DNA of 64,000 nucleotides from Paraburkholderia sp. CNPSo 3272 (lineage in GTDB: Bacteria > Pseudomonadota > Gammaproteobacteria > Burkholderiales > Burkholderiaceae), in NCBI RefSeq assembly GCF_024206495.1, contig NZ_JAMBPQ010000003.1:186001-250000 (forward strand), given 5' to 3'. The position numbers and the translations under genes are program-made. Shown in pieces: positions 45,550 through 54,706 of the stretch (positions within the stretch are counted from its first letter, which is position 1; the number at the start of each line of letters is the position of its first letter). The notes below the pieces were generated by a model, which saw only the letters and a program-made list of their open reading frames with translations, was not told the DNA's origin and searched no databases.

Positions 45550-48500
45550 TTAGGTTGGACGCTCGTTGTCCTCTTGAAGGGCTGCGAGATTCTGGACGGT
45601 CTGAGTGACGTAAGGCTCGTAGGCGGTTGGACTGGACTCGGCCAACCTCCGGTAAATTTCGAGCGCTTCGCGGTAAGCGGTTTCCGCTTCAGCCGGACGC
45701 TGCATATCGCTGTAGAGAACTCCGAGGTTGTTGAGCGTACCCGCTTCATAGCGCAGGTATGCCGCCGGATTGGCATCTTCCAGGGACCTAAAGATGTCCA
45801 GCGCCTGCTGGAAAACCGTCTCGGCTTCAGTCCCGCGTTGGATTTTGCAGTAGAGCGCTGCAAGGTTATTGAGCGTCATCGCAACATAGGAGTTGTACGC
45901 CGCCGGATTGGCTGCCGCCAGTGCTCGGCGGATATCAAGCGCTTCCCGGTAAGCGGTCTCCGCTTCAGCCAAACGCTGCGTGTTGCTGTAGAGGTTACCT
46001 AGGTTGTTGAGCGTTACCGCTACATCCGGCTGGTATGTCGGCGGATTGGCTCCGGCCAGCGTTCGGCGGATGTCGAGCGCTTCCCGGTACCAGGGCTCCG
46101 CTTCAGCCAGACGCTGCGTATTGCTGTAGAGGTTACCTAGTTTGTCGAGCGTCACCGCTACATTGGACCCGTATGCCTCCGGATTCGCCCCCGCCAGGAC
46201 CCGGTAGATGTCAAGTGCTTCCCGGTAAGCGGTCTCCGCTTCAGCCAGACGCTGCGTATCGATGTAGAGGTTACTTAGGTTGTCGAGCGTCGCCGCTACG
46301 TAGGACCTGTATGCCGCCGGATTCTCTCCGGCCAGCATCCGGTAGATATCCAGTGCTTCCCGGTAAGCGGTCTCCGCTTCGGTCCGTCTCTGGGTTTGAC
46401 TGTAGAGCACGCCGAGGTGGAAGAACGCCATCGCCACATCGCGCTGGTACGCTGCGGAAATGTCCGCAGCGAGCGTCACATAAGTGTCGAGCGCTGCCCG
46501 ATAAGCCGTTTCAGCTTCAGTCGGACGCCGGGTTTGACTGTAAAGCCGCCCGAGGCAGATGAGCGTTACCGCTACATCCGGCCGGTATGTCGCCGGACTG
46601 ACCTCGGCCAGTGCCTGGCGGATGTCAAGCGCTTCCCGGTAAGCGACCTCCGCTTCGGCCAGATGCTGCATGTCGCTGTAGAGTACCGCGAGGTTGTTGA
46701 GCGTGCCCGCTACATGGTGCAGGTACGCCGCTGGATTGGCCTCGGCCAGTTTTCGGACGACGTTAAGCGCTTCGTGGTACGCAGTCCCGGCATCGTTCAG
46801 TCGCTGTGTGGCGTGGTACAACTCCCCAAGGTTGTGGAGCGTCATGGCCACCTCTGGCAGGTATGCCGCCGGACTGGCCTCGGCCAGCATTCGAGACATA
46901 TCAAGCGCTTCACGATAAGCGACCTCCGCTTCGGCCAATCGCTTGGTTTGAGTGTAAAGCACCCCGAGGTTGTTGAGCGTAAAGGCGAGTTCATGCCAGT
47001 ACGCGACCGGATTGGCCTTGGCCAGCATCCTGTAGATATCAAGTGCTTCCCGATAAGCGGTCTCCGCTTCTGCTAGACGCTGCGTATCGTTATAGAGCAC
47101 CCCGAGGTTGTTGAGTGTGCCCGCCACGGCGGGCCTATACGTCGCGGGATTGTCCACGGCATGCTTTCTCAATACGAACAGAGCTGACGTGTAGATAGTT
47201 TCGGCACGTTGATGGTCTTTCTGTTGGTGCAGCGCACGCGCATAGCGGCGGGCGTACCTTGATTCCTCGGAAGAAATCTCGTATGCCCTACGGAAAAAAG
47301 GCAGCGCCTCAGACGGCTTGAATAGCAACTCATAAATCTCGGCTCGACTCAAGTAACGGGAGGCAAGTCGCTCGCGCTCTTCTTCAAGGCGACATTCGGC
47401 CGCTCTAATCAGCGCATCAAGGAGCGCACCCACCTCCTCCAGCTTGCCTGCTGCTAGATAGCTCCTTGCCTGCTGCGCCAGTTCGCTGTCGGGTTCATCC
47501 GCAAGACGCTGCTCCAGCTCCAGGTAGCGCCGGGTCCACTCCTCGATTTCCCGTCTTAACTCGTCAATCTGAAGGTTACGCTGCTCCAGCTTTTCAGCCA
47601 GCGCTTCCTGTGCGCCTTGTCCCAGCACCTCTCCGCCCAGTTGTGCCATTTCCCTGGCCAGTGGGTCCACGGCCCACGTCGACACCATTCGCCCGACAGT
47701 TTTCGGTGGCTGGGCTTCGTAATGCAGTACTTGGGAACCGATGAGCTGAGACTCAACGTGCTGATGCATCGAGCCATCCAGCGACGCATTGTTCGCGTCA
47801 AGTATGGTCCGGACCGACTTCGCCAGTGCCTCGCCGGTTACCGCCCAACTCCCGCTGTCAACCTCCTCGCCATAGAACCCTGACAGCGCCTCAATGAGTG
47901 CCGAAGTGAAGCGTGACGCCTGCCCCCTAGCACCGAAGGCCGGTTCGCCTTCACCTGTTGCCCACAGCAACATGCGGGTGAAGCACAGCACTTTTCTGTC
48001 AAAATCGACATACTGCAGTGCCGGCGGACTGGCACCGGGCATCAGTGAGTCCCTCGAAGCCAAGCGACACGCGTCGATGAAAAAGTACAGTGACCCGACG
48101 ACCTCGCGCCGTGCCGCGCGGGCGGTCTCCGTAATATCGATGGCATCGGACCAAGGGTTCTTCTTGTGGCTACCGAAATCGGACGGCAGAATGTAGTCGC
48201 TGGAACCGGCTACGCCATGACCGCAAAAATAGAGCACAGCGATATTACCTGGATGACTCTTCGCACGTTCCAGCCACGCACCGTAACGTGCATCGATATT
48301 TTCGCGGGTAGCCGAATCCACGGCCGCAGTCGTGCCGTCCGTGCACTGATAGGTCAAGCCCGGTGACACCAACATTTCGACCGACGCCAGTGGCGCGCGA
48401 GGGTTGCTGAAACCAACGTGCCCATCAACCGGCGACCCGAGAGCTCGGGGCCCGATAAACCAGTTGGCCAACGCTAACGCAGACAGGGCGGGGGAACTCA

Positions 48501-48645
48501 ACTGCCCGAGTCCCATCGGCTTGTCCAGCAGGCGGGAAGGGTCGCCTCCAAGTAGGCACGGGTATTCACCCACGCCGACGATGAACACATGAGTTCCTGG
48601 TGAGTCCGCGTCGCCTTGATTTCCCGAATGAAAGACCGTGGTCAT
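45550..48645 (-). CDS. Caspase-like protease with C-terminal TPR array (paralogue A)
   Basis: A 1031-residue protein. Residues 16-320 form a caspase (peptidase C14) domain: strand THVFIVGVGEYPCLL, catalytic His143 in LYFCGHGVAGSSDY and catalytic Cys193 in LYFFIDACRLASRD. A charged coiled coil follows (EKLEQRNLQIDELRREIEEW, about 345-385), then a linker and eleven complete 46-residue TPRs plus a partial one (499-1031). It should be a soluble sensor-protease, with the TPRs sensing a partner and the caspase domain cutting a target. GGAG lies 9 nt before the ATG. It follows paralogue B by 131 bp. No CARD, death or NACHT domain was seen. Confidence 0.85.
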   Translation of the reverse strand: MTTVFHSGNQGDADSPGTHVFIVGVGEYPCLLGGDPSRLLDKPMGLGQLSSPALSALALANWFIGPRALGSPVDGHVGFSNPRAPLASVEMLVSPGLTYQCTDGTTAAVDSATRENIDARYGAWLERAKSHPGNIAVLYFCGHGVAGSSDYILPSDFGSHKKNPWSDAIDITETARAARREVVGSLYFFIDACRLASRDSLMPGASPPALQYVDFDRKVLCFTRMLLWATGEGEPAFGARGQASRFTSALIEALSGFYGEEVDSGSWAVTGEALAKSVRTILDANNASLDGSMHQHVESQLIGSQVLHYEAQPPKTVGRMVSTWAVDPLAREMAQLGGEVLGQGAQEALAEKLEQRNLQIDELRREIEEWTRRYLELEQRLADEPDSELAQQARSYLAAGKLEEVGALLDALIRAAECRLEEERERLASRYLSRAEIYELLFKPSEALPFFRRAYEISSEESRYARRYARALHQQKDHQRAETIYTSALFVLRKHAVDNPATYRPAVAGTLNNLGVLYNDTQRLAEAETAYREALDIYRMLAKANPVAYWHELAFTLNNLGVLYTQTKRLAEAEVAYREALDMSRMLAEASPAAYLPEVAMTLHNLGELYHATQRLNDAGTAYHEALNVVRKLAEANPAAYLHHVAGTLNNLAVLYSDMQHLAEAEVAYREALDIRQALAEVSPATYRPDVAVTLICLGRLYSQTRRPTEAETAYRAALDTYVTLAADISAAYQRDVAMAFFHLGVLYSQTQRRTEAETAYREALDIYRMLAGENPAAYRSYVAATLDNLSNLYIDTQRLAEAETAYREALDIYRVLAGANPEAYGSNVAVTLDKLGNLYSNTQRLAEAEPWYREALDIRRTLAGANPPTYQPDVAVTLNNLGNLYSNTQRLAEAETAYREALDIRRALAAANPAAYNSYVAMTLNNLAALYCKIQRGTEAETVFQQALDIFRSLEDANPAAYLRYEAGTLNNLGVLYSDMQRPAEAETAYREALEIYRRLAESSPTAYEPYVTQTVQNLAALQEDNERPT
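45553..47151 (-). repeat. TPR-coding repeat array of paralogue A (138-bp units)
   Basis: Eleven full units of exactly 138 bp and one of 81 bp. The protein consensus per unit is NPAAYxPDVAxTLNNLGxLY followed by xxTQRLAEAETAYREALDIY and RxLAxA. No unit has an indel. Variation clusters in residues 6-8 and 21-22 of each unit, with most other positions conserved. Confidence 0.88.
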
Positions 48646-48776
48646 TCAAGCACTCCGACAAGCCCTGCATCGCATCTATAAACCCGATTTGCTGCATACA
48701 ACTTCAATGGCGGTTACAGCATCGCACAGCACAAGGCTTAACAATTGGAGCGGTCGCTTTTGCCGGCCGCGATAGC

Positions 48777-51700
48777 CTACGCTCCTTGAGTACGTCGGCC
48801 TGCTACGATGGCTAGCTTGCGTCTAATAGCTTCCGCCTCCTGGGAGGTTGCTTCGGCTTCAGGCACCCGCTGGGTAGCCTGGTAAAGAATACCCAGCTTA
48901 TCGAGCGTTGCCGCGACCTTGGACAGGAAGGCCGTAGGGTTGGCCTCGGCGAGCTTCCTCCGGATATTAAGTGCCTCGTGGTAGGCGCTTTCGGCTTCAG
49001 TTAGACGTTGCGCCTCGCAGTAAAGTCCCCCGAGATTGAAAAGCGTGCCCGCGACATCGGGTAGGTAGGCGGCTACGTTGACTTCGGCCAGCCTTCTTTG
49101 AATATCGAGCGCCTGCTGCCAGGTTCTCTCTGCTTCGATAGGCCTATGGGTCGTCCTGTAGATGACTCCGAGGTTACAGAGTGCAGCCGCTACGAGGGGC
49201 TGATGAGCGGCAGGGTTGGCGTCAGCCAGCTTCGTGCCAATTTCGAACGCCTCGTGCAACGCGCCCTCGGACTCGTTCAAACGCTCGCTGCTCAGAAAAA
49301 AGGTTCCGAGATTGTAGAGGGTTGCCGCGACATCGGGCAGGTAGGCGAGAGGGTTTGCATCGGCTAGCTTCCTTCGGATGGCTAGCGCTTCTTTGTGGGC
49401 GGCTTCGGCTTCGGCCGGACGCTCCGCGCTCCAAAAGAGATTTCCGAGGTTATTAAGCGTGGCCGACAAATTGGGTAGGTAGGCGGCAGGATTGGCATCG
49501 CTTAGCGTCCGGTAGAGCTTGTGAGCATTCCGGTACGCGGTCTCAGCCCGGCTCAGCCGCTGCGTATGGGCGAAGAGCATTGCGAGATTGTTGAGCGTCA
49601 TCGCGACATCGGGCAGGTAGGCGTTAGGGTTGGCTCTGGCCAGCTTCCTGCGGATGGCGAGGGCCCTGCGGTATGCGGCCTCAGCTTCGGTCAAGCGCTG
49701 CATGTCCCAGTAGAGCCATCCGAGGCTGTTCAGGGTCATCGCGACGTCGGGTAGATACGCCGTAGCATTGGCCTCAGCGAATCTCCGGTAGATTCCGAGC
49801 GCCTGCTGGTAAGCCGCCTCGGCTTCGCTCAGGCGTTGGGTATCCCGATAAAGGTTTGCCAGGTTGTGGAGCGTGGTCGCTGTACTTGGCAAGTAGGTGG
49901 CAGGGTTGGCTTCGCTCAGCGCCCAGTAGATGGCACCAGCCTCTTGGTGTGCCGATTCGGCTTCGGACGGCCGCTGCGTATCACCGTAAAGCATCCCTAG
50001 GTTGTTCAGCGTCATTGCAACGTCGGGCAGAAAGGCGGAAGGATTGTCTTCGCAAAGCTTCCGGTAGATGGCATGTGCCTCCTGATAAGCCACTTCGGCC
50101 TCGGTCAAGCGCTGCGTGTGTTTGTAGAGCAACCCGAGGTTGTTGAGCGTCCCCGCGACATCGGGAAAGTATGCAGCGGGGTTAGTCTCCGCCAGGGTCC
50201 TTCGGATGCCGAGCGCTTCCTTTTGAGCGGTCTCGGCCGCAGTCAGTCGCTGAGTGCTGCGGTAGAGATTTCCGAGGTTGTTTAGCGCGCTGGCGACATC
50301 GGGTAAGTAGGCCGCTGGGTTGGTTTCGGCCATCTTCCGCGAGATGGCTTGCGCTTCTTGATAGGCGGTTTCAGCTTCGCTCAGGCGCTGAGTGCTCCGA
50401 TAGAGGTTTCCGAGGTTGATGAGCGTGTTGGCGACGTCGGGTAGGTAGGCAGCAGGGTTGGTTTCGGCCATCTCCCGCGACATACCTTGCGCTTCTTGAT
50501 AGGCGGTCTCGGCTTCCGTCAGGCGCTGGGTGTCGCTATAGAGCAACCCGAAGTTGTTGAGGATGATGACCACATCGCGACGGAGTTCCGGGGCCTCTAT
50601 GGCACTACGTCTCAAATGCGCTAAGGCTGATGTGTAGATAGGTTCGGCACTTTGATACTTCTTTTGTCTCAATAGTTCATTCGCGTAGGGAATCGAGTAC
50701 TGCGTGTTATTAGGGAAACGGTCAAACGCTTCGCGATAGTAGGTCAAGGCCTCCGTCGGCTTGAACTGTAGAGAATAAACTTGTGCGCGGCTTAGGTAAT
50801 GAGAAGCGAGTCTTTCTTGCTCCGCGAGAATCCTCGCTTCGGATGCTTCAATGAGTTTGTCGAGGAACGCTCCCGCTTCTTCGAGCTTGCCCGCCAACAA
50901 GTAGCCCCGAGCTTTCTGAGACAGTTCGCTGTCGGACTCATCCGAAAGACGCTGCTCCAACTCCAGATAGCGCCGGGTCCACTCCTCGATTTCACGTCTT
51001 AGCTCATCAACCTGGAGATTGCGCTGTTCCAGTTGCTCAGCCAAGGCTTCCTGCGCGCCTGCTTCCAGCGCCTGTCCGCCCAACTGCGCCAGCTCTCTAT
51101 CCAGCGGATTCGCACTCCACGTCGACACCACCCGTCCGACATTCTTCGGTTGCCGCGTCTCGCAGTGCAACACCTGCGACCCGATGAGCTGCTGCTCAGC
51201 ATGTTGGTGCAGCGATTCGTCGAGCGACGCGTTACCGGCTTGGAGGATGTTACGCACCGACGTCGCCAACGCCTCGCTAGTCACTGCCCAGTTGCCCGTT
51301 CCGGCCAGTTCCTCGCCATAGAATCCTGATAGCGCCTCAATGAGCGCCGCAGAGAAGCGCGAGACCTGCGCCTTCGCCCCGAACGCAGGCGTCCCTTCGC
51401 CTGTTGCCCACAGCAACATGCGGGTGAAGCACACCACTCGCCGGTCAAACTCGACACGCTGCAGAGCAGGTGTACCCGCGCCCGGTGCCAGCGAATCCCA
51501 AGAAGGCTGTCGACATGCATCGATGAAAAAATACAACGCCCCGCTTATTTCACGTCGAGCCGCGCGGGCGGTGTCAGTAATGTCAATGGCATCGGCCCAC
51601 GGATTGTCCGGATTACTCGCCCCAAAGTCCGAAGGAAGAATGTAGTCGTTGGAACCCGCCGCGCCATGTCCACAGAAATAGAACACCGCGATGTTTCCCG

Positions 51701-52094
51701 GATTGCTCTTGGCCCGGGCACGCCAAGTTCGGTAGCCTTTTACGATGTGGTCGCGGGTGGCAGCATCCACTGTCAATCTCGTTCCGTCCGGACACTGATA
51801 CTCCAAGCACGGCGACACCAGCATCTCGACCGACGCCAGTGGCGCATGAGGATTGTGAAAACCAATTCCTTCGTCCAGCTGCGCCCCCACAACTTGTCGT
51901 CCGACAAACCAGTTCGCCAACGCGACGGCCGACAGGGGCGGCGAACTCAGCTGCCCGAGCCCCATAGGTTTGTCCATCAATCTGGCAGGGTCCCCTCCGA
52001 GCAGGCATGGATACTCGCCCGCCCCGACAATTAACACATGAGTCCCGGGCGAGTCGGCGTTACCTTGATTTCCCGAGCCGAAGACCGTGGTCAT
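48777..52094 (-). CDS. Caspase-like protease with C-terminal TPR array (paralogue B)
   Basis: An 1105-residue paralogue of the downstream gene. The caspase domain has His143 in FYFCGHGAAGSNDY and Cys194 in LYFFIDACRQPSWD. The same coiled coil (QLEQRNLQVDELRREIEEW) precedes thirteen 46-residue TPRs (500-1097). The first ~400 residues are much more alike between A and B than the repeats. The start MTTVFGSG was chosen because GGAG lies 9 nt upstream, as in paralogue A; a longer frame adds 21 unconserved residues. It follows the lipase-like hydrolase gene by 90 bp on the same strand, suggesting one operon. Confidence 0.85.
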   Translation of the reverse strand: MTTVFGSGNQGNADSPGTHVLIVGAGEYPCLLGGDPARLMDKPMGLGQLSSPPLSAVALANWFVGRQVVGAQLDEGIGFHNPHAPLASVEMLVSPCLEYQCPDGTRLTVDAATRDHIVKGYRTWRARAKSNPGNIAVFYFCGHGAAGSNDYILPSDFGASNPDNPWADAIDITDTARAARREISGALYFFIDACRQPSWDSLAPGAGTPALQRVEFDRRVVCFTRMLLWATGEGTPAFGAKAQVSRFSAALIEALSGFYGEELAGTGNWAVTSEALATSVRNILQAGNASLDESLHQHAEQQLIGSQVLHCETRQPKNVGRVVSTWSANPLDRELAQLGGQALEAGAQEALAEQLEQRNLQVDELRREIEEWTRRYLELEQRLSDESDSELSQKARGYLLAGKLEEAGAFLDKLIEASEARILAEQERLASHYLSRAQVYSLQFKPTEALTYYREAFDRFPNNTQYSIPYANELLRQKKYQSAEPIYTSALAHLRRSAIEAPELRRDVVIILNNFGLLYSDTQRLTEAETAYQEAQGMSREMAETNPAAYLPDVANTLINLGNLYRSTQRLSEAETAYQEAQAISRKMAETNPAAYLPDVASALNNLGNLYRSTQRLTAAETAQKEALGIRRTLAETNPAAYFPDVAGTLNNLGLLYKHTQRLTEAEVAYQEAHAIYRKLCEDNPSAFLPDVAMTLNNLGMLYGDTQRPSEAESAHQEAGAIYWALSEANPATYLPSTATTLHNLANLYRDTQRLSEAEAAYQQALGIYRRFAEANATAYLPDVAMTLNSLGWLYWDMQRLTEAEAAYRRALAIRRKLARANPNAYLPDVAMTLNNLAMLFAHTQRLSRAETAYRNAHKLYRTLSDANPAAYLPNLSATLNNLGNLFWSAERPAEAEAAHKEALAIRRKLADANPLAYLPDVAATLYNLGTFFLSSERLNESEGALHEAFEIGTKLADANPAAHQPLVAAALCNLGVIYRTTHRPIEAERTWQQALDIQRRLAEVNVAAYLPDVAGTLFNLGGLYCEAQRLTEAESAYHEALNIRRKLAEANPTAFLSKVAATLDKLGILYQATQRVPEAEATSQEAEAIRRKLAIVAGRRTQGA
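48804..50597 (-). repeat. TPR-coding repeat array of paralogue B (138-bp units)
   Basis: Thirteen units of 138 bp. The consensus is NPAAYLPDVAxTLNNLGxLY, xxTQRLxEAExAYQEAxxIR and RKLAEA. The motif NPAAYLPDVA is almost fixed, while helix surfaces vary. Copy number differs from paralogue A (13 against 11 and a half), consistent with unequal exchange. Confidence 0.88.
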
Positions 52095-52184
52095 TCGAGC
52101 ACTCCAGCATGCCCCGCAAGCGACTCTTGCGATGGGCCAACGTCGGCGGCACGCCACCGGCTAAACAGTAACCACAAACCCCTT

Positions 52185-53381
52185 TTACGATTCGGCTAGT
52201 CTCTCTCCCAGCCGGTAATAGAAACCTGGCCTGTGAAAATAGCCGCCGTGTGCTTTCAACAATCCCTTCTCCGTCTCGAACGCGAAATCTCGCACGCCAT
52301 CGAAAACCCCTTCGGCGCGAAAACCGAAGATGTCGTTAAAGTCGAAAATGTTTAGCCAACGACCTACGTTTTCTGGCTTTTTTAGCCGGTCGGACGGGGG
52401 ATTAGCTGGGATGCCTGTTTGACTTTCCTTACACAGCGTCATTTCTTCAAACAACGCAACTTGCGACCCCACCGTTACGAATTCAGCAACCTCAATTGTC
52501 GGGTCAAAATGGGTAAGAATGTCGTAACTGATAACGCCACCGAGACTGTGACCAACGATTACAAGTTTCGGGTCATCCGCATTGATGAGGCTTCGCGCAG
52601 CACGGAAGTCATGGAGGACTTTGTGAACTATGGGTCCGGGTGAGTCCTTGCTTCCACGACGCGTAAGATACTGAAAGACATCGCCGATAAACAGCGATAC
52701 GCCCATGTGTACCTTCTTTCGCGCAAGTGAGGTCATGACGGTGGCGACCTTCGAACTTGCCAGTGATGTAAGTCCACGCGCACCATCCCTTAGACGGTTC
52801 AGCATTTCAGTTGCACCAAAGGATTCCCACTGCGGTTCGGACGCCGTTGATGGACGAGCGTCGGCAATTGCCTGACTCGCGTTGAACAACAATTGGTCAA
52901 TGAAATTGCCGTCACTTGCATTGACCAACCATGCAGGTTTCGGGTTAGCACACGCATACGACCTTGCTTTCTCGTAGCTTTCCACCAGCGCAGCAGCCTG
53001 TTCTTCGGAATCTACTGCAGACAATGCAGCGACCCAGACAACCTCGATGGCTTCACTCAACGACCACCTTGCAATGTCAGCGATGCCCGATGTGCCGACG
53101 CCGCTGCTGCCGAACACTTCGGCAGCGGCTCGCGTCTCAGGTGCAAACGCCGACGTCCCGAACGTTTCAGTCAAGCTGTCCCGTTCGGGCAGCGAGGCAT
53201 TTCCCCAACGGAACTTGACTCCGTCGCCTCCCCAATAGGGGTTGAATATTGCTGTTCGCTCGTCGAGACCCACTCCGGGGAATACTAGGCCTCGGAAAGA
53301 GGCGTTTCTGGCAAGTTCATTCTCACTGTACTCCGGGGCACTGGCCCGGTTGCTTACGCCGTGGACGAAGACAAATGGCAT
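52185..53381 (-). CDS. Serine alpha/beta hydrolase (lipase-like), candidate effector
   Basis: A 398-residue protein. It begins with the strand PFVFVHGVSNR (oxyanion region) and has nucleophile elbow LVIVGHSLGGVISYD (Ser279). A likely acid lies in FDFNDIFGF and a His in AHGGYFHRPGFYY near the end. The pattern resembles PGAP1-like/triacylglycerol lipase folds, with an inserted helical region (about 100-250). There is no signal peptide, so it acts in the cytosol or on the inner membrane. The ATG follows GGGGAGGG; an upstream frame of 39 codons is not convincing. It is the first gene of the run that continues with the caspase-TPR genes. A phospholipase or esterase effector is inferred. Confidence 0.78.
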   Translation of the reverse strand: MPFVFVHGVSNRASAPEYSENELARNASFRGLVFPGVGLDERTAIFNPYWGGDGVKFRWGNASLPERDSLTETFGTSAFAPETRAAAEVFGSSGVGTSGIADIARWSLSEAIEVVWVAALSAVDSEEQAAALVESYEKARSYACANPKPAWLVNASDGNFIDQLLFNASQAIADARPSTASEPQWESFGATEMLNRLRDGARGLTSLASSKVATVMTSLARKKVHMGVSLFIGDVFQYLTRRGSKDSPGPIVHKVLHDFRAARSLINADDPKLVIVGHSLGGVISYDILTHFDPTIEVAEFVTVGSQVALFEEMTLCKESQTGIPANPPSDRLKKPENVGRWLNIFDFNDIFGFRAEGVFDGVRDFAFETEKGLLKAHGGYFHRPGFYYRLGERLAES

Positions 53382-53752
53382 AGCCCTCCCCATCTTGCAC
53401 GGGTTCGCGGTCAATTGAATCAGGTATATAGGAGGGACGGCGAATGTCAAGAGAGAGAAGGCATCCCGTCGGCACGTCCACCTGCAGTACCTTCCCATCG
53501 AAATCGGTTGTAGTTACCCGACATGCCAACTACCTAGCCAAGCTTCTTCGTCCGTCAGCTATAGCCCAGAGAAGCGAGTACCCACTTACTCTGATTCCGC
53601 TCGCCGACGGACATGAAGGGCGCGCAGGGGCCTTAATGTTAGAGCGCTTGTGGAGACTGAACTCTTCGCGGCATACTGGTGGAGCCCAGCGTGGTGAACA
53701 GCCAGTTCCATGGGGAAATTGGCCAGTCCCGTTTTTTTGAAAACACTTTCGT
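53382..53752. other. Intergenic stretch upstream of the hydrolase gene
   Basis: About 370 bp, AT-richer at both ends, probably with the promoter of the hydrolase-protease operon. A 98-codon plus-strand frame (53444-53740) lacks a ribosome site and recognisable motif. Confidence 0.45.
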
Positions 53753-53920
53753 ATGGAGAATAAAGTGGCCGCAGACAGTACAGGCACGCCGGACGACATT
53801 CAGCAAATTGCAGCGCTGGCCATGATTCTCGAATTGGACCAAGCTGACATTCGCGCCGGTAACTTCCGCGATGTCGATGCGTTTTTCGCAGAACTTGACG
53901 CTGAATATCCCACGAACTGA
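53753..53920 (+). CDS. Small acidic protein (55 residues)
   Basis: The frame encodes MENKVAADSTGTPDDIQQIA then ALAMILELDQADIRAGNF and RDVDAFFAELDAEYPTN. It is short, acidic and helical, with the look of antitoxins of type II systems, but no toxin gene follows. No ribosome site is obvious. It is too short for many gene finders. It sits between the hydrolase operon and the frameshifted small gene. Confidence 0.4.
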   Translation: MENKVAADSTGTPDDIQQIAALAMILELDQADIRAGNFRDVDAFFAELDAEYPTN

Positions 53921-53966
53921 CGGCGTGCGGCATGGAAGGTATGCCGCCTGAGCTAGGTGTACCGAC

Positions 53967-54312
53967 TTAGCCTGCCACCAACCACTCCACCGCCCCGTCC
54001 GGATAGTCCTCCGACCACTTCCTTGCCAGTGATTCCAACGCCTCAGCATGGCCGCAGCGACTGTTCGCGCCTCTCTCCGAATCGCCGACGCTTGCGACCG
54101 TCTGGCCGTACCCCGATAACCGCTAGAACTGTTTCGTCCAGTAATCTCTGAGCGCAATCTAGACGGTCCGCCCGCTGCAGCCTTGCGAAGATGTCGTCCG
54201 AAACTTGAAAGTCGCGCTCAGCGACGCCGATATTCGTCCCGGCATCGCTCAACAGGATTGCAAGCATTTCTCGAAGTCTTTTCGTAATGTTGGAGGTAGC
54301 GCTCAGGCTCAT
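53967..54312 (-). pseudogene. Small gene with a frameshift
   Basis: From ATG 54312 (GGAG 5 nt upstream) the frame reads MSLSATSNITKRLREMLAIL then LSDAGTNIGVAERDFQVSDD and IFARLQRADRLDCAQRLLDE. Its end (RPDGRKRRRFGERREQSLRP) is Arg-rich and unlike a natural C-terminus. In the next frame the sequence stays protein-like: YGQTVASVGDSERGANSRCG then HAEALESLARKWSEDYPDGA and VEWLVAG before TAA at 53967. A one-base change at about 54080-54130 would join the halves into a ~115-residue protein. The family is not recognised. Confidence 0.5.
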
Positions 54313-54332
54313 GAGTTCTCCGGCCATGCAAT

Positions 54333-54363
54333 GGTTCCACGTTCCATGTAGGAATGTGGAACC
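54333..54363. promoter_or_regulatory. Hairpin/operator between divergent small genes
   Basis: GGTTCCACGTTCC (54333-54345) and GGAATGTGGAACC (54351-54363) are 13-bp inverse arms with one G-T mismatch and a 5-bp centre. It lies 20 bp upstream of the frameshifted gene start, in the 400-bp gap before the DUF2971 gene. No T-run follows. An operator for a dimeric regulator is plausible. Confidence 0.5.
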
Positions 54364-54706
54364 CGCGTTTATACCGGCGAAGGTGGTGGCCTATACCTTG
54401 GAGCAGCATTCCGAAATTTTCTTTGTTACCTGCGTCGCAATCGAATTCGCGACACGTTTTTTATCTTCGATTCCAGCGTGTGCGCCTGTGCGTGGTCCCT
54501 CCGCTCGTGCAGACCATGGATTCATTTGAGTTCTTTTGGGACGTCACTAGATAGCGAACAAGCCGGGCAGAAGGTGGCAAGGCGCTATGCCATCGCGAGT
54601 CTGGACTCGAAGAGCCACTTCTTCCGGTTGGCGCGAAAGACGTCGTGCGCCACCTGCGCTGCTCGCCGCGCTAATATTCGAGAAACGATGCCCGGAGACG
54701 CTCATC

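Noticed and set aside
45553..50597. Regular 138-bp DNA repeats considered as CRISPR or satellite DNA
   Set aside because: The units are in-frame TPR codons with protein-level conservation and no spacer structure.
45550..52094. CHAT domain or Craspase-like TPR-CHAT identity for the two proteases
   Set aside because: Domain order is protease first, TPR last, the motifs are C14 caspase type, and no type III CRISPR genes are present.
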